A DNA stretch of 42,725 bases from Sergeia podlipaevii (Eukaryota; Euglenozoa; Kinetoplastea; Trypanosomatida; Trypanosomatidae), in the NCBI GenBank assembly GCA_030849805.1, contig JASANZ010002078.1:1-42725 (forward strand). Reading direction: 5' to 3'. Below the pieces are notes generated by a model. It had not been told where the DNA came from. It did not search any database and saw nothing but the letters and a program-made list of their open reading frames with translations. Positions 7,994 to 16,463 of this stretch are shown one piece after another (position 1 is the first letter of the stretch; each line of letters opens with the position of its first letter). Made by a program: the position numbers and the translations under genes.

Positions 7994-9838
7994 TTAATAC
8001 ACAGAATTAAGATCGTTGAAGGCAACGTGTTTTAGCGAAAAGGTGTCCCGCAGTGCGACAAGCGGAGATTCATCGTTTGGCAAAATAAAAGATAGCGCAA
8101 CTGTATTCTCTCCACGAGGGGAACCGCGCCGTACAGCATGCATCTTCTCAGCAAAACGTTCCGACACGTTGTATACACATGGCTCCCGCACACGCGTGTG
8201 GTAGTCTAATGCAAGACTGTTAACAGGCTTCCGCTCTTGCAAAAGAAAAAGATCGCTCTTAAGGCACGAAAGAGAAGATGGGTCGTGCATCACCGCTGCC
8301 TCCATTCGCATCGGCTTAGCGACAAGATGTCTGTAAACCACTGGAGCTTCTGACTGTGTGCGTTGACCCCAGTTATCGAACAAAAACCCGACGTGATGCC
8401 TCTTCGTAAATGTCTCATATAACTCTCGGCTCACAGGCCCCTCACTCGGAAAGCAGGCACACTCCCAGTTCGTCTCCTCGTAAGGGACAGGAAGTACTAC
8501 GTCCGCAATGGTGTACAATCGCGCTTCTTCGGAGTTTTTAATCGTCTTGAACTCCGATGCCACATCCGCTGATGCAGGCGTGCCGCGAACAATGTCGCCA
8601 ACCATCGCTTTCCCTCCATCGCCGCATAATATGCGCTGAGATGCCATTGCATTCCACACAAACTGCGCCGCACTGCGACGGGACCGTGTATGCACTGGGA
8701 CTGAATCCCACAACACACTCAAGTCAACGTCTGTGCATCCCCCAGCGTGGTAGTTGCGAAGAGCTGTCATCACCCGATTGACTTCCCGTGGTACCCGCGC
8801 TGCGCTACACTTTCGGCACCAGTCATCCAATATGCCTACAGTGGTGCTGTCGTCAGCGTTTATGTAAGCAGAAAACGAGCTGAAATGAAATGGATCCGCC
8901 TCAGCAAGAGTCTGTAAGTAGGTCCCTATTGCTGTGCGAAAGTCTCCACGAAAGGCGTGGGCCGCAAGATCAAAGAGAGCATTAGACCCGACCCAAAAGT
9001 GTTCAAGACCAAAGTAGTTAATGAAGCCGCGCTCCTTCAACAGACGCAGGCGGCTCTCCACCTCAGCCCTTTCGCTCTCAACACAACGGAGCATCAAACG
9101 ATAAAAGTGACCTTGAGGCGGTGCAGTCAATTTTGCCAAATCTTTAATGCTATGATAGTGATGTGAATCAAAAAGCAACGGGTGCAGATTGTAGTGGCGA
9201 GAGACGTGCGGAAGCTGCTCTTTGGTGACGCCAACACACGTACCAATGTGTGTGCTGCATCCACTATGACCTCCCGGGGTGCTGTGGAGGTACACCGCAT
9301 CGCGTTGTACGCCAATCTCGTACTGAAAGCGCTGAAGTACACTCTCTAACGAGTACCCGTCATTATACATGGCAAAGCGCAAGACAGGTGTATCACTTGG
9401 GAGACGACCCATGGCGCGCACGTACTCGCCGTGGTGAAGCAGCAAAGGAGAATAGCTCTTCTCGGGGTCGCTGAACGGCGCAGAGGTGTTTTCCACCAGA
9501 ATTGTATGCGGCCGTGACACTTTCCTCCACCTGCCCTTCGGACGTCGTTCCAAGACTGCCATCGCACCAGCGGCGTCTATTTCGTTCGACTGGAAATCAC
9601 TTGCTTGTGCTTTGACTACTGCGCTCGGCGCGTGCAATGCCTTGGAGGGCACATCACCGCTGAGGTGCGCCACCATGCCGCATCTACGCTCCTCCTCTAT
9701 TAAACAGCGGCCAGCGGCCCAATCGTCACGATTCAAAGGCGATGAGAAAGAAGACGACAGAGACGCCGCAAGCGGAGCACTCATCAGTTGAACCATCGGT
9801 CCTGAAGCCCGCACCTTCAGTCTGCTGCCAGCACTCAT
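7994..9838 (-). CDS. TruD/PUS7-like protein, catalytic motif not recognised
   Basis: A 614-residue protein starting MSAGSRLKVRASG, an Arg/Ser-rich N-terminus that could be a mitochondrial presequence. The best family clue is FINYFGLEHFWVG (about residue 268), which matches the NYFG-x-QRFG signature of TruD-type tRNA pseudouridine synthases. It is preceded by GHFYRLMLRCVE, like the family's G-x-x-F-x-I-x-L-R strand. The catalytic segment G-x-K-D-x-x-A-x-T-x-Q is not found. At the expected place the protein reads AVYLHSTPGGHSGCSTHIG and then TCVGVTKEQL, with no catalytic Asp. Either the enzyme is inactive and kept as a structural or assembly factor, or the active site is displaced. Its neighbour is mitoribosomal uL4m, but gene order is weak evidence here. 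Fold assignment moderate, activity unknown. Confidence 0.75.
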   Translation of the reverse strand: MSAGSRLKVRASGPMVQLMSAPLAASLSSSFSSPLNRDDWAAGRCLIEEERRCGMVAHLSGDVPSKALHAPSAVVKAQASDFQSNEIDAAGAMAVLERRPKGRWRKVSRPHTILVENTSAPFSDPEKSYSPLLLHHGEYVRAMGRLPSDTPVLRFAMYNDGYSLESVLQRFQYEIGVQRDAVYLHSTPGGHSGCSTHIGTCVGVTKEQLPHVSRHYNLHPLLFDSHHYHSIKDLAKLTAPPQGHFYRLMLRCVESERAEVESRLRLLKERGFINYFGLEHFWVGSNALFDLAAHAFRGDFRTAIGTYLQTLAEADPFHFSSFSAYINADDSTTVGILDDWCRKCSAARVPREVNRVMTALRNYHAGGCTDVDLSVLWDSVPVHTRSRRSAAQFVWNAMASQRILCGDGGKAMVGDIVRGTPASADVASEFKTIKNSEEARLYTIADVVLPVPYEETNWECACFPSEGPVSRELYETFTKRHHVGFLFDNWGQRTQSEAPVVYRHLVAKPMRMEAAVMHDPSSLSCLKSDLFLLQERKPVNSLALDYHTRVREPCVYNVSERFAEKMHAVRRGSPRGENTVALSFILPNDESPLVALRDTFSLKHVAFNDLNSVY

Positions 9839-10362
9839 TATAATGCTATTATTGTTCTGTTTCTTTCTCTCTACCTTTTATTGCTCTACTGTTTGTTGTT
9901 ATGTATTCCTTTCTGTGCTTTCAATTTATTTATTGTTCTATCTATTAATTTTTGGAAAAGAAAATTGTTCGCGTATAAGTAAATATTGGGGGGAAAAAGG
10001 GAGGTTTACCCCGCGCCAGCCACATGTTCGGTTCGGCAAAGTGAGTGCTTAGATGAGGTGACATTCTACGCACAGATAGCGAAATGAATCTGCAAAGCAA
10101 CTCGTGCTTCTGCACACGGGTTAGAGAGAATACCGCGCAGCCAATTTATTTTCTCCTCAAATGTTCACAATTAGCTGTGAGTGCTTCTTAAAGATAAGCG
10201 TTCCCATGTGACTTCTCCAACACCGACACCACCCGCCAAAAAAAACTATAGAAACAAACAAAAAAAAGAAACAGCACAGAAATGGAACTTCAAAAATATT
10301 TTTCGCGTGTTTCCTTTTTTCCCTCTCTCTCTATCTTATGTTCTCGCCATATCATTGTCACC
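9839..10362. other. Spacer between uL4m and TruD-like gene
   Basis: T-rich on the + strand at 9843-9960 and A-rich further right. A mixed-composition stretch at about 10000-10160 contains no frame worth reporting. Confidence 0.5.
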
Positions 10363-11742
10363 TTAGCTAAGCATTGCCCAAGAGGCTTTTTTGGATTCAA
10401 CATACCTCTGGATGGTGCCTTCCACCGCATCTACTGCATAGGACGCATGCGGCTCGTCCTTCCAGGGATTGTACGGGCTATCGTAGTAACCTTCATACAT
10501 ACGACTCTCAACTTCTTCAGTCCTCGCCGCTGCTTCCATCTGAATGGTGTCCAGTAACGGCGCGACGTCGCCGAGGACTTCCGTGTCGAGGTAACCGCGT
10601 TCCGGCAGCTGTGCCCGCACGTGTGGCGGCAGAATCATCAGCTTGTGTGCGAACATTTCCTCCTCTAATTGGCGAAGCGCGCCTTCAGTGATCACAAGAA
10701 TGTGATGAGTGAGAGCGTCGTATGCGTTGAAACGATTGACAGGAATCGGGTTTTTCGGCCCCTTAGGTCCCTTGAAGCGCTGCTTTGACGCTGTTCGGTT
10801 GTAGTCGTACTGCTCATCGCACAGCAACGTCGGCCGTACAAGTTTGTTTCGCCCATTGAAGAAGCTGCCAAAGAAAAAGGCCCGGTCGTACTCGCTGCTG
10901 GGTGTGAGCCGTGAGCCGCCATCCATAAAGAGCACACCACCACCGTTGTGCCGCACATCCCAACTCATCGTTCGACACAGCTCCAGATATGCTTCTTGTG
11001 TGGGCTCGGGTAGGGTTAACCGCTCCACCACTTGCAGCTTACCCTGCAACATCTTCAGCGTCACCAGCATTCGGTTGCTCTTACTCCATGTTTTGACATC
11101 CATTGTGGGCATGAGCATGTTCCACGGCTTGGTGGGAGTCGTCCGGGCACCCCATTGAAAAGAGTGGTTCTTTCTATCGCTGACACGCGCCATACCCATG
11201 CCAGTGTTTGGCCAGTTCTTCTTTGCCTTTCGCCAAATCTCTCGCGTTTGATAGTCCCACAGACTCGAAAAGTTCTGGCATCGCACAAGCCAGTAGCCCA
11301 AGTTCTTGCTCATCTCCTCCACCTCTGGATAAAAACCAAAGATAAAAGGATCCAACTCGCGCGTGTGGGTCACCTCATTGTTTAGGTTAAACACAGGGGC
11401 CACAATGCGTTCCTTCATGGTGCCAACAGTATATACAATTGGACGTGACGTACCCAAGTGCGGCAGTTCTGGCAGTTCTTCCGTGAAGTATGGATGGGAT
11501 CTCTGCGGTGACGGTAAGTACGGTGAAACCAACGGGCGTGTGACTGTGTTGTCGGGATGAAATAGCGGCAGCGGGTGCGCTCCAGGAAGAACATGCTGGG
11601 GGCCCTCATATTTGAAATCTGTCTCATCTCTAGGTGCGATGTCATGCACACCGGATGCACGTCCATCGTAGCGGCTACTAAAGATTATTCCTCGGGTGCC
11701 AGAATGCACTGCCGTGATGGCGCACACATGTGCACGCCGCAT
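10363..11742 (-). CDS. MRPL4: Mitochondrial ribosomal protein uL4m
   Basis: A 459-residue large-subunit mitoribosomal protein. The ATG at 11742 gives MRRAHVCAITAVHSGTRG, a plausible mitochondrial import sequence; the reading frame extends upstream only with a non-ATG codon. The L4 hallmark loop is clear at about residues 170-200: REIWRKAKKNWPNTGMGMAR, then RKNHSFQWGARTTPTKP, matching the family's T-G-x-G-x-A-R and F-x-G-G segments. It is followed by a helix pair and strand (LVTLKMLQGKLQVVERLTLP) typical of the L4 globular domain. The N- and C-terminal extensions make it longer than human L4 (about 310 residues), as is usual for trypanosomatid mitoribosomal proteins with reduced rRNA. The C-terminus includes an acidic/aromatic segment (MYEGYYDSPYNPWKD). 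Confidence 0.88.
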   Translation of the reverse strand: MRRAHVCAITAVHSGTRGIIFSSRYDGRASGVHDIAPRDETDFKYEGPQHVLPGAHPLPLFHPDNTVTRPLVSPYLPSPQRSHPYFTEELPELPHLGTSRPIVYTVGTMKERIVAPVFNLNNEVTHTRELDPFIFGFYPEVEEMSKNLGYWLVRCQNFSSLWDYQTREIWRKAKKNWPNTGMGMARVSDRKNHSFQWGARTTPTKPWNMLMPTMDVKTWSKSNRMLVTLKMLQGKLQVVERLTLPEPTQEAYLELCRTMSWDVRHNGGGVLFMDGGSRLTPSSEYDRAFFFGSFFNGRNKLVRPTLLCDEQYDYNRTASKQRFKGPKGPKNPIPVNRFNAYDALTHHILVITEGALRQLEEEMFAHKLMILPPHVRAQLPERGYLDTEVLGDVAPLLDTIQMEAAARTEEVESRMYEGYYDSPYNPWKDEPHASYAVDAVEGTIQRYVESKKASWAMLS

Positions 11743-12733
11743 CTGCACACAAGCTGGCAACTAACTATTATAGCGCAATATCCTACTACTTACTAGTATG
11801 CTACTATGCCTTGTGTGTGCGTGGTAGCACCGACTATATATACGCTGCGTAAACTTTAGGGGCGAAGATTACTAGTTGTGTGTATAGAACAATAAAGGTA
11901 CACAAAATAAAAAAGATGGGATATCACCAAGATGAAATTCGCCACCAAAAAAAAAGATGAAAAGAAGGGGTATAATTCTATGTGTTCTGTCCTGTCATAT
12001 TCCTCCACAGATACAGTGCTTCACATAACAGAAGAGAAGGCAAAAATAAAGGGACAATAAACAGTCGTTGTACACGCAAACAACGAATATGAATCATACA
12101 TGTGCCATTAATGGTATCTACGCATGAGTGTGCAATATCTCCGCAGAATAATAATTGGTGTCAGATAAATTTACTTTGGCTATTGATGATGATTATTTTC
12201 TATCTGCAGCGCGTTTGCACTAAGAAGGACAGCTTTCCAATACATATGCAAGATGAGTCAAGATGCAACACGATGAACAGCAACCGTCACCAAAACACTA
12301 GCACATCCTCTTCAATATACCTATATTGGAAAAGAAGTTAGAGAAAAAAAAATAGAGAAAGAAGACGACAAACCAACAGCTCATTGTGAGAAGGAAAGAG
12401 GAAAAAAATAGTAACAAAACAGACAATAAAGTTTCCGGTCAGATCTCTTTCTGTGGCCTTAGGCATACTACGATGGCACCGTGTAAGCAAGGCGGACAAA
12501 GAGCTTTTAAGAAAAACGCTATAATGAGTATATATATGTGCGTGTGTGTGTGTGTGTGTGCTTGTGTGTGAGCTGGGGTGGCTATGTAAGAGACAGATTG
12601 ATGGTAGAGTAGGAGTAACTTTACGTGGCCGACGATGCACAGCGGCTGTTGACTGGTGACGCCAGATAAAGCAATGATTTTTTCAACGGGCAATCTTATC
12701 TACTAAAAACCAAAGTAAATCAGTGTAAGTACA
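11743..12733. other. Long spacer with GT/CA microsatellite
   Basis: About 1 kb, AT-rich. It contains a TA/TG dinucleotide tract at 12530-12570 and A-runs at 11946-11954 and 12342-12350. Short frames on both strands are low-complexity. No RNA gene was recognised. Confidence 0.55.
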
Positions 12734-13387
12734 CTAATCTCTTGCGCAGTGTTTCAACGCCCAGTCATTCAGTGAACGAAGCTGTTGCTGCAACTCGCAA
12801 ATCATGTGCAGTTGTTCGTCAATTTCGTTGTCTCGCTTCACAATACGCTCTCGTAAATCTTCATTCTCCTCTAACAGCCTTCGATTCCCCAGCCGTAGAG
12901 TCCTGTTTTCCTCCTCCAGAATACTGTACATGCCCAGCGAGTGCTCATTAGTGCGGTTCAATAGTTGGATTTGGCTTGTGGATGCCACCAGCTGCGATTT
13001 CATATACTCCACGTCTGCCGTCTTCATTGCACGAGCAATCGGTGCGATGGCTTCCTCACTTCTTACTGTAGGAGGAGGAGGAGGAGAAGCCGCAGAAACT
13101 ATATCCTGTGCAGTGGCTCCCGGTACATCATGCCCGTTCGCAGCCATGTGAGGATAAGGTACATAGGTCGTAAACAGACGGATGAGTGGCGGCACTGGCA
13201 CGCGTGGATTAGACAGGGATACCGCCGCTTCCATATCTGTGAGTGTAGCGCATTCAAAAATCCACTCTTCGCAGTCTGTTAAGCGTGCAACTGCGTGGCG
13301 CAGTGAGGCTGCTGGGGAACTGTGAGCACGCCTTCGCAACCGCTGATCTTCAGGGTCCTTCGCCGATATTGTTGCACATGCCGACAT
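12734..13387 (-). CDS. Coiled-coil protein, 217 residues
   Basis: An ATG at 13387 starts a protein with three parts. The N-terminal region (about 1-85) is Arg/Ala-rich and then mixed. A linker has a run of five prolines (SPPPPPTVRS, near residue 103). The C-terminal half (about residues 118-212) is strongly helical with leucine/glutamate heptads (EEENRTLRLGNRRLLEENED, then ICELQQQLRSL), predicting a parallel coiled coil for self-association. There is no signal or membrane segment. Probably a cytoskeletal or scaffold component, but no family is recognised. Confidence 0.8.
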   Translation of the reverse strand: MSACATISAKDPEDQRLRRRAHSSPAASLRHAVARLTDCEEWIFECATLTDMEAAVSLSNPRVPVPPLIRLFTTYVPYPHMAANGHDVPGATAQDIVSAASPPPPPTVRSEEAIAPIARAMKTADVEYMKSQLVASTSQIQLLNRTNEHSLGMYSILEEENRTLRLGNRRLLEENEDLRERIVKRDNEIDEQLHMICELQQQLRSLNDWALKHCARD

Positions 13388-14083
13388 AATGAATAAGTTC
13401 TGAAATTTTGATTACTCAATCAAAATACACACGCACAAAAAAGACAATGAGTACTCCTCTCCCTCCCTCCCTCTCTACCTCTGTTTGCTTAACAGTGGAA
13501 CTTGTGAAAAAAAAAAAGGTCTCGGACAAAGAAAGGAGAGGTATTTTGATGTTATTATTTCTATTGTTCTCCCCAGTCGCTCGGCCACACTGTTCTATAT
13601 ATATATATTTATATGCCTTGCTATCAGAACTACTGTATTGCGATGGTTATTGATGATTGTGTACAAAAACAATACTACAAAAAGGGCCAAAACTCAAAAA
13701 AAAAAGGAGATGAATTTCCACTCCTTCAAAAAGAGAAGTGTGAATTTAACGTAAATGGCCGTAAGTATTCTCATCTTCCACAAATAAAAGATATACAAAG
13801 CATTCGTGAGAGAAAAAAAAAATATGATCCATCGTAAATACGGCCTGACATATTTGTGTGTAGATACACAGCTGCTCATTAACTCTTTGTATTTATAAAC
13901 TTCATTAGAATTGAATTCAGCAAAGCATACTGAGGAAAATATAAGTGCTATAGCAATAAAAGAGACAACAAACAACAACAAAAAAAAATGTTAGCAATTG
14001 GCAAAGCAGCAGAAGGACGCCGCCCGCTTGCCCACACACAAGCACACGCACATTAAATAAAATAGAGGAGCACATTATTATTA
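13388..14083. other. Spacer, nothing supported
   Basis: About 700 bases, AT-rich, with A-runs at 13508-13517, 13697-13706 and 13811-13820 and an (ATT)n repeat at 14074-14088 overlapping the stop region of the next gene. A minus-strand frame at 13694-13981 resembles a membrane protein but has no ATG at its start. Confidence 0.5.
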
Positions 14084-15922
14084 TTATTGTGGCTCACCAC
14101 TAACAATGCCGCCGCGCTGGGAAAGCCGCCTAACAAGATAACACGCTGTAACAGTAGAACCAACATTCAGCACCGTGCAGACCAGAACAGGAAGAAGAAC
14201 GCAAATTACCCCTACGCAGTTGCGCTCCGTGTCGCCGCCTTGCTGCTTGCTATAATAGTCGTAGTTCGGAGCGAATAACACGATGTTAAAGAGCAAAGGA
14301 GAAAGCATGCCTGCAGTGTAAAGAAAACTGTAATGCTTACCACAGTTGCCAGTTGCAAAGAGAGAGGTAACGACTAGTACTGTGCAGCCCCATGAAAGGC
14401 CACCAGCAAGCCCAGTGCCAAGCAAAGGCACAACAAGTGCGGCATTGGGTAGCACAACCAGAAGTGGGAGAGAGATCACGTTGACTACAGCGGCAAGAAT
14501 CAGAAAACACGCCACGGGCGTACCATTACGACGGAAGCGTGGATGGCAAACACCCACTGCAATACGTCCAACAGCGCTACCAGCGCCAAACACCGAAACA
14601 AGTGCTGTGTTCACGGTTAATGAAAAGGCATCACCAGCGCGGGCTCCATATATCTGCGCACTGTTAGAAGAAACCAGCGTCATGGTGCCCCAGGATGCAA
14701 AGCAGATATACCACAAAAGCCACAACTCGCGATGTTGCATGTTTGTCCACAGTGAAGCGCTGTTCAGCGCATATTCGCTCTCCGTGAGCAGTGTCATGTG
14801 CCTTGGCGCACGATCCGCGTTGTCTTTCTCCTGCTCTACGGCATTAACAGCGTCAGAGATACCTCCAATATGAGACAGCGGCTGTGAGTCTAGCGGTGGA
14901 CCACAGCTATGGTGTGTCGCAACAACAGCCCCTCCATGCTTCTCCTCTTCTCCATCATTATTTTCCTCGCCAAGTGCGCCAACGTATCCATTGACGTTGA
15001 CCACAAAGCTACGTGTTGAGAAAATCATTGCGCTAAACGACAGTACAAGAACAACTGTGGCTAGACCAATCAAAATGCGAGGGATTGCACCCAACTGCAC
15101 AAAGCATTCCGTGAGTGTCACCGCAAGTGTAAAGCACACGATGACGAGTAGCACAAAAGTACCCACGTAAAACGGGCGAAGAAAAAGCAGCGGCTCTCCG
15201 CCACGCTTAGCGGTCGATTCAACGCCGTCCACATTGAGCCCAACGCACTGTGTTGAAAGCGTCGGGAGCCGAATTTGCCAGACTCCGAGTAGTCCTGCGA
15301 CCGCGCCGTAGCAGGCAAGCATTAGAAAGAACCCTGCGACCCCCAGATAACTCTCAGTAAAAAAAGCAGCAAATATTTGAGCAACAATGGAGGTTCCAAG
15401 CCCCATAAAAGTCTTTTGAATAAGCACAACCCTGCCTTGATAGCATGAAAAGGCCTTGAGGTTGGTAAGAATAGCACTACTTTCATAAAAGCTGGCCGAC
15501 AGCTGGCAAAGGCCGTACACAAAGCATATAAGTACGACACTAGTCGTTGGCCCACTATCATCTGCCCCAGCCCGAGCGAAAACGGAGTACATCCCCAACC
15601 ATCCAACTGCATTCAGAATCGTACCAACAAGCAGCGTCATGGCTGGGCCTTTGGAGTCATATAGAAAGCCGGAAGGAATTGAAAAGTAGCTGAGTACAAC
15701 ACCTACCGTAGCAATAACGTTTACCTGCGACTGACTGTATTGAAATCCTCCCATTTTCAAATAGGGGCTGAACACACCAAAACAAAAGCAGGCGCTGTTC
15801 ACAACACAAATAAGAATGCCAATAAAGAACTGCAGCATCCAGCGCCGCTCAAGAGAATAACCGTAACAAGAAACATGCAGCTCCTCTGGGGAAACAAAGG
15901 GGTCGTCCCGCGAGTTCATCAT
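14084..15922 (-). CDS. Nodulin-like major facilitator transporter
   Basis: A 612-residue polytopic membrane protein starting MMNSRDDPFVSPEE (the upstream in-frame start codon is GTG, so the ATG at 15922 was taken). A first helix FFIGILICVVNSACFCFGVF is followed by YSQSQVN, GVVLSYFSIPSGFLYD and further segments, giving six helices. A long hydrophilic loop (about residues 315-400, with EENNDGEEE) precedes six more helices. The pattern fits the nodulin-like/monocarboxylate-type MFS branch common in Leishmania. Conserved features include the loop motif FLYDSKGP (a D-x-x-G-type motif A equivalent) and the repeat-2 stretch FGAGSAVGRIAVG. The substrate cannot be predicted. An out-of-frame upstream ATG at 15929 overlaps the start and could dampen translation. 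Confidence 0.88.
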   Translation of the reverse strand: MMNSRDDPFVSPEELHVSCYGYSLERRWMLQFFIGILICVVNSACFCFGVFSPYLKMGGFQYSQSQVNVIATVGVVLSYFSIPSGFLYDSKGPAMTLLVGTILNAVGWLGMYSVFARAGADDSGPTTSVVLICFVYGLCQLSASFYESSAILTNLKAFSCYQGRVVLIQKTFMGLGTSIVAQIFAAFFTESYLGVAGFFLMLACYGAVAGLLGVWQIRLPTLSTQCVGLNVDGVESTAKRGGEPLLFLRPFYVGTFVLLVIVCFTLAVTLTECFVQLGAIPRILIGLATVVLVLSFSAMIFSTRSFVVNVNGYVGALGEENNDGEEEKHGGAVVATHHSCGPPLDSQPLSHIGGISDAVNAVEQEKDNADRAPRHMTLLTESEYALNSASLWTNMQHRELWLLWYICFASWGTMTLVSSNSAQIYGARAGDAFSLTVNTALVSVFGAGSAVGRIAVGVCHPRFRRNGTPVACFLILAAVVNVISLPLLVVLPNAALVVPLLGTGLAGGLSWGCTVLVVTSLFATGNCGKHYSFLYTAGMLSPLLFNIVLFAPNYDYYSKQQGGDTERNCVGVICVLLPVLVCTVLNVGSTVTACYLVRRLSQRGGIVSGEPQ

Positions 15923-15929
15923 CGCCCAT
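15849..15929 (-). promoter_or_regulatory. Overlapping upstream ORF in the MFS leader
   Basis: Minus-strand ATG at 15929 begins 26 codons in another frame that end at a TGA (15851-15849), inside the transporter coding region. It lies 7 nt before the main start and downstream of the predicted splice acceptor, so it should be in the mRNA. Confidence 0.4.
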
Positions 15930-15980
15930 GCGCCTCCACACTCACACACTCACAGCTATGTCTGCTTGAATTGAATAGAT

Positions 15981-15998
15981 CTATAAAAGAGATAAAAG
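15981..15998 (-). promoter_or_regulatory. Predicted trans-splice acceptor for the nodulin-like MFS gene
   Basis: The minus strand reads CCTTTTATCTCTTTTATAG, a pyrimidine tract ending in AG at 15982-15981. The resulting leader to the ATG at 15922 is about 58 nt. Confidence 0.4.
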
Positions 15999-16463
15999 GT
16001 GTCAGAGAAATGATTGAGCAGTACAGTTTACTGTATGCATTATGTGGAAGTGCATAAATAATAGTCCGGCGAGAAGAAAGCAGGAGCAACTCCAACAAAG
16101 AGTGTCCAAAGCTCACGTTAGAAACTGAATATGCATACATGTGGATGGTTCTTTTTTTTTTTTTCTTTTTTAGAAAGTAGCTTCACGGAGTAAAGACACA
16201 GGTTTGCACATCGTAGTTGATTACCATTACCAGTACATTTCCTTTTTTTTAGAAGAAGAAGGCAAACAACTATAAATGCATTTTTTTGTGTGTAGATATC
16301 TATATATGTACATACATCGCAAAGGTCAGAAGAACAAAAAGAGAATGGCCAAACTGTGAAACACAATATCGTCAGATACACGCAAAACAAAAAAATAGAA
16401 ACATTCACAGTAACGGCACAGTCGCACGAATCAACCTTTTTTTTTTTTAAGATAGTACGCCAT
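15999..16463. other. Spacer with a plus-strand T-tract
   Basis: AT-rich spacer. Unusually, it has a T-rich tract on the + strand (16151-16170) followed by AG, but no credible plus-strand frame follows. A second T-run at about 16438-16449 lies beside the PF6 stop. Confidence 0.5.

Noticed and set aside
7468..11742. Functional operon of uL4m, TruD-like protein and the small protein
   Set aside because: Kinetoplastid transcription units group unrelated genes, so adjacency alone does not support a shared pathway.
12439..12693. 84-codon minus-strand frame across the GT microsatellite
   Set aside because: Half of it is His-Thr repeat from the dinucleotide tract, and no homology is recognised.
13694..13981. 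Minus-strand frame that looks like a small secreted or membrane protein (95 codons)
   Set aside because: Its first codon is TTG, the first ATG lies after the hydrophobic segment, and the sequence is AT-rich with F/I/Y bias.
16151..16172. Plus-strand T-tract followed by AG, resembling a splice acceptor
   Set aside because: No credible plus-strand reading frame follows.
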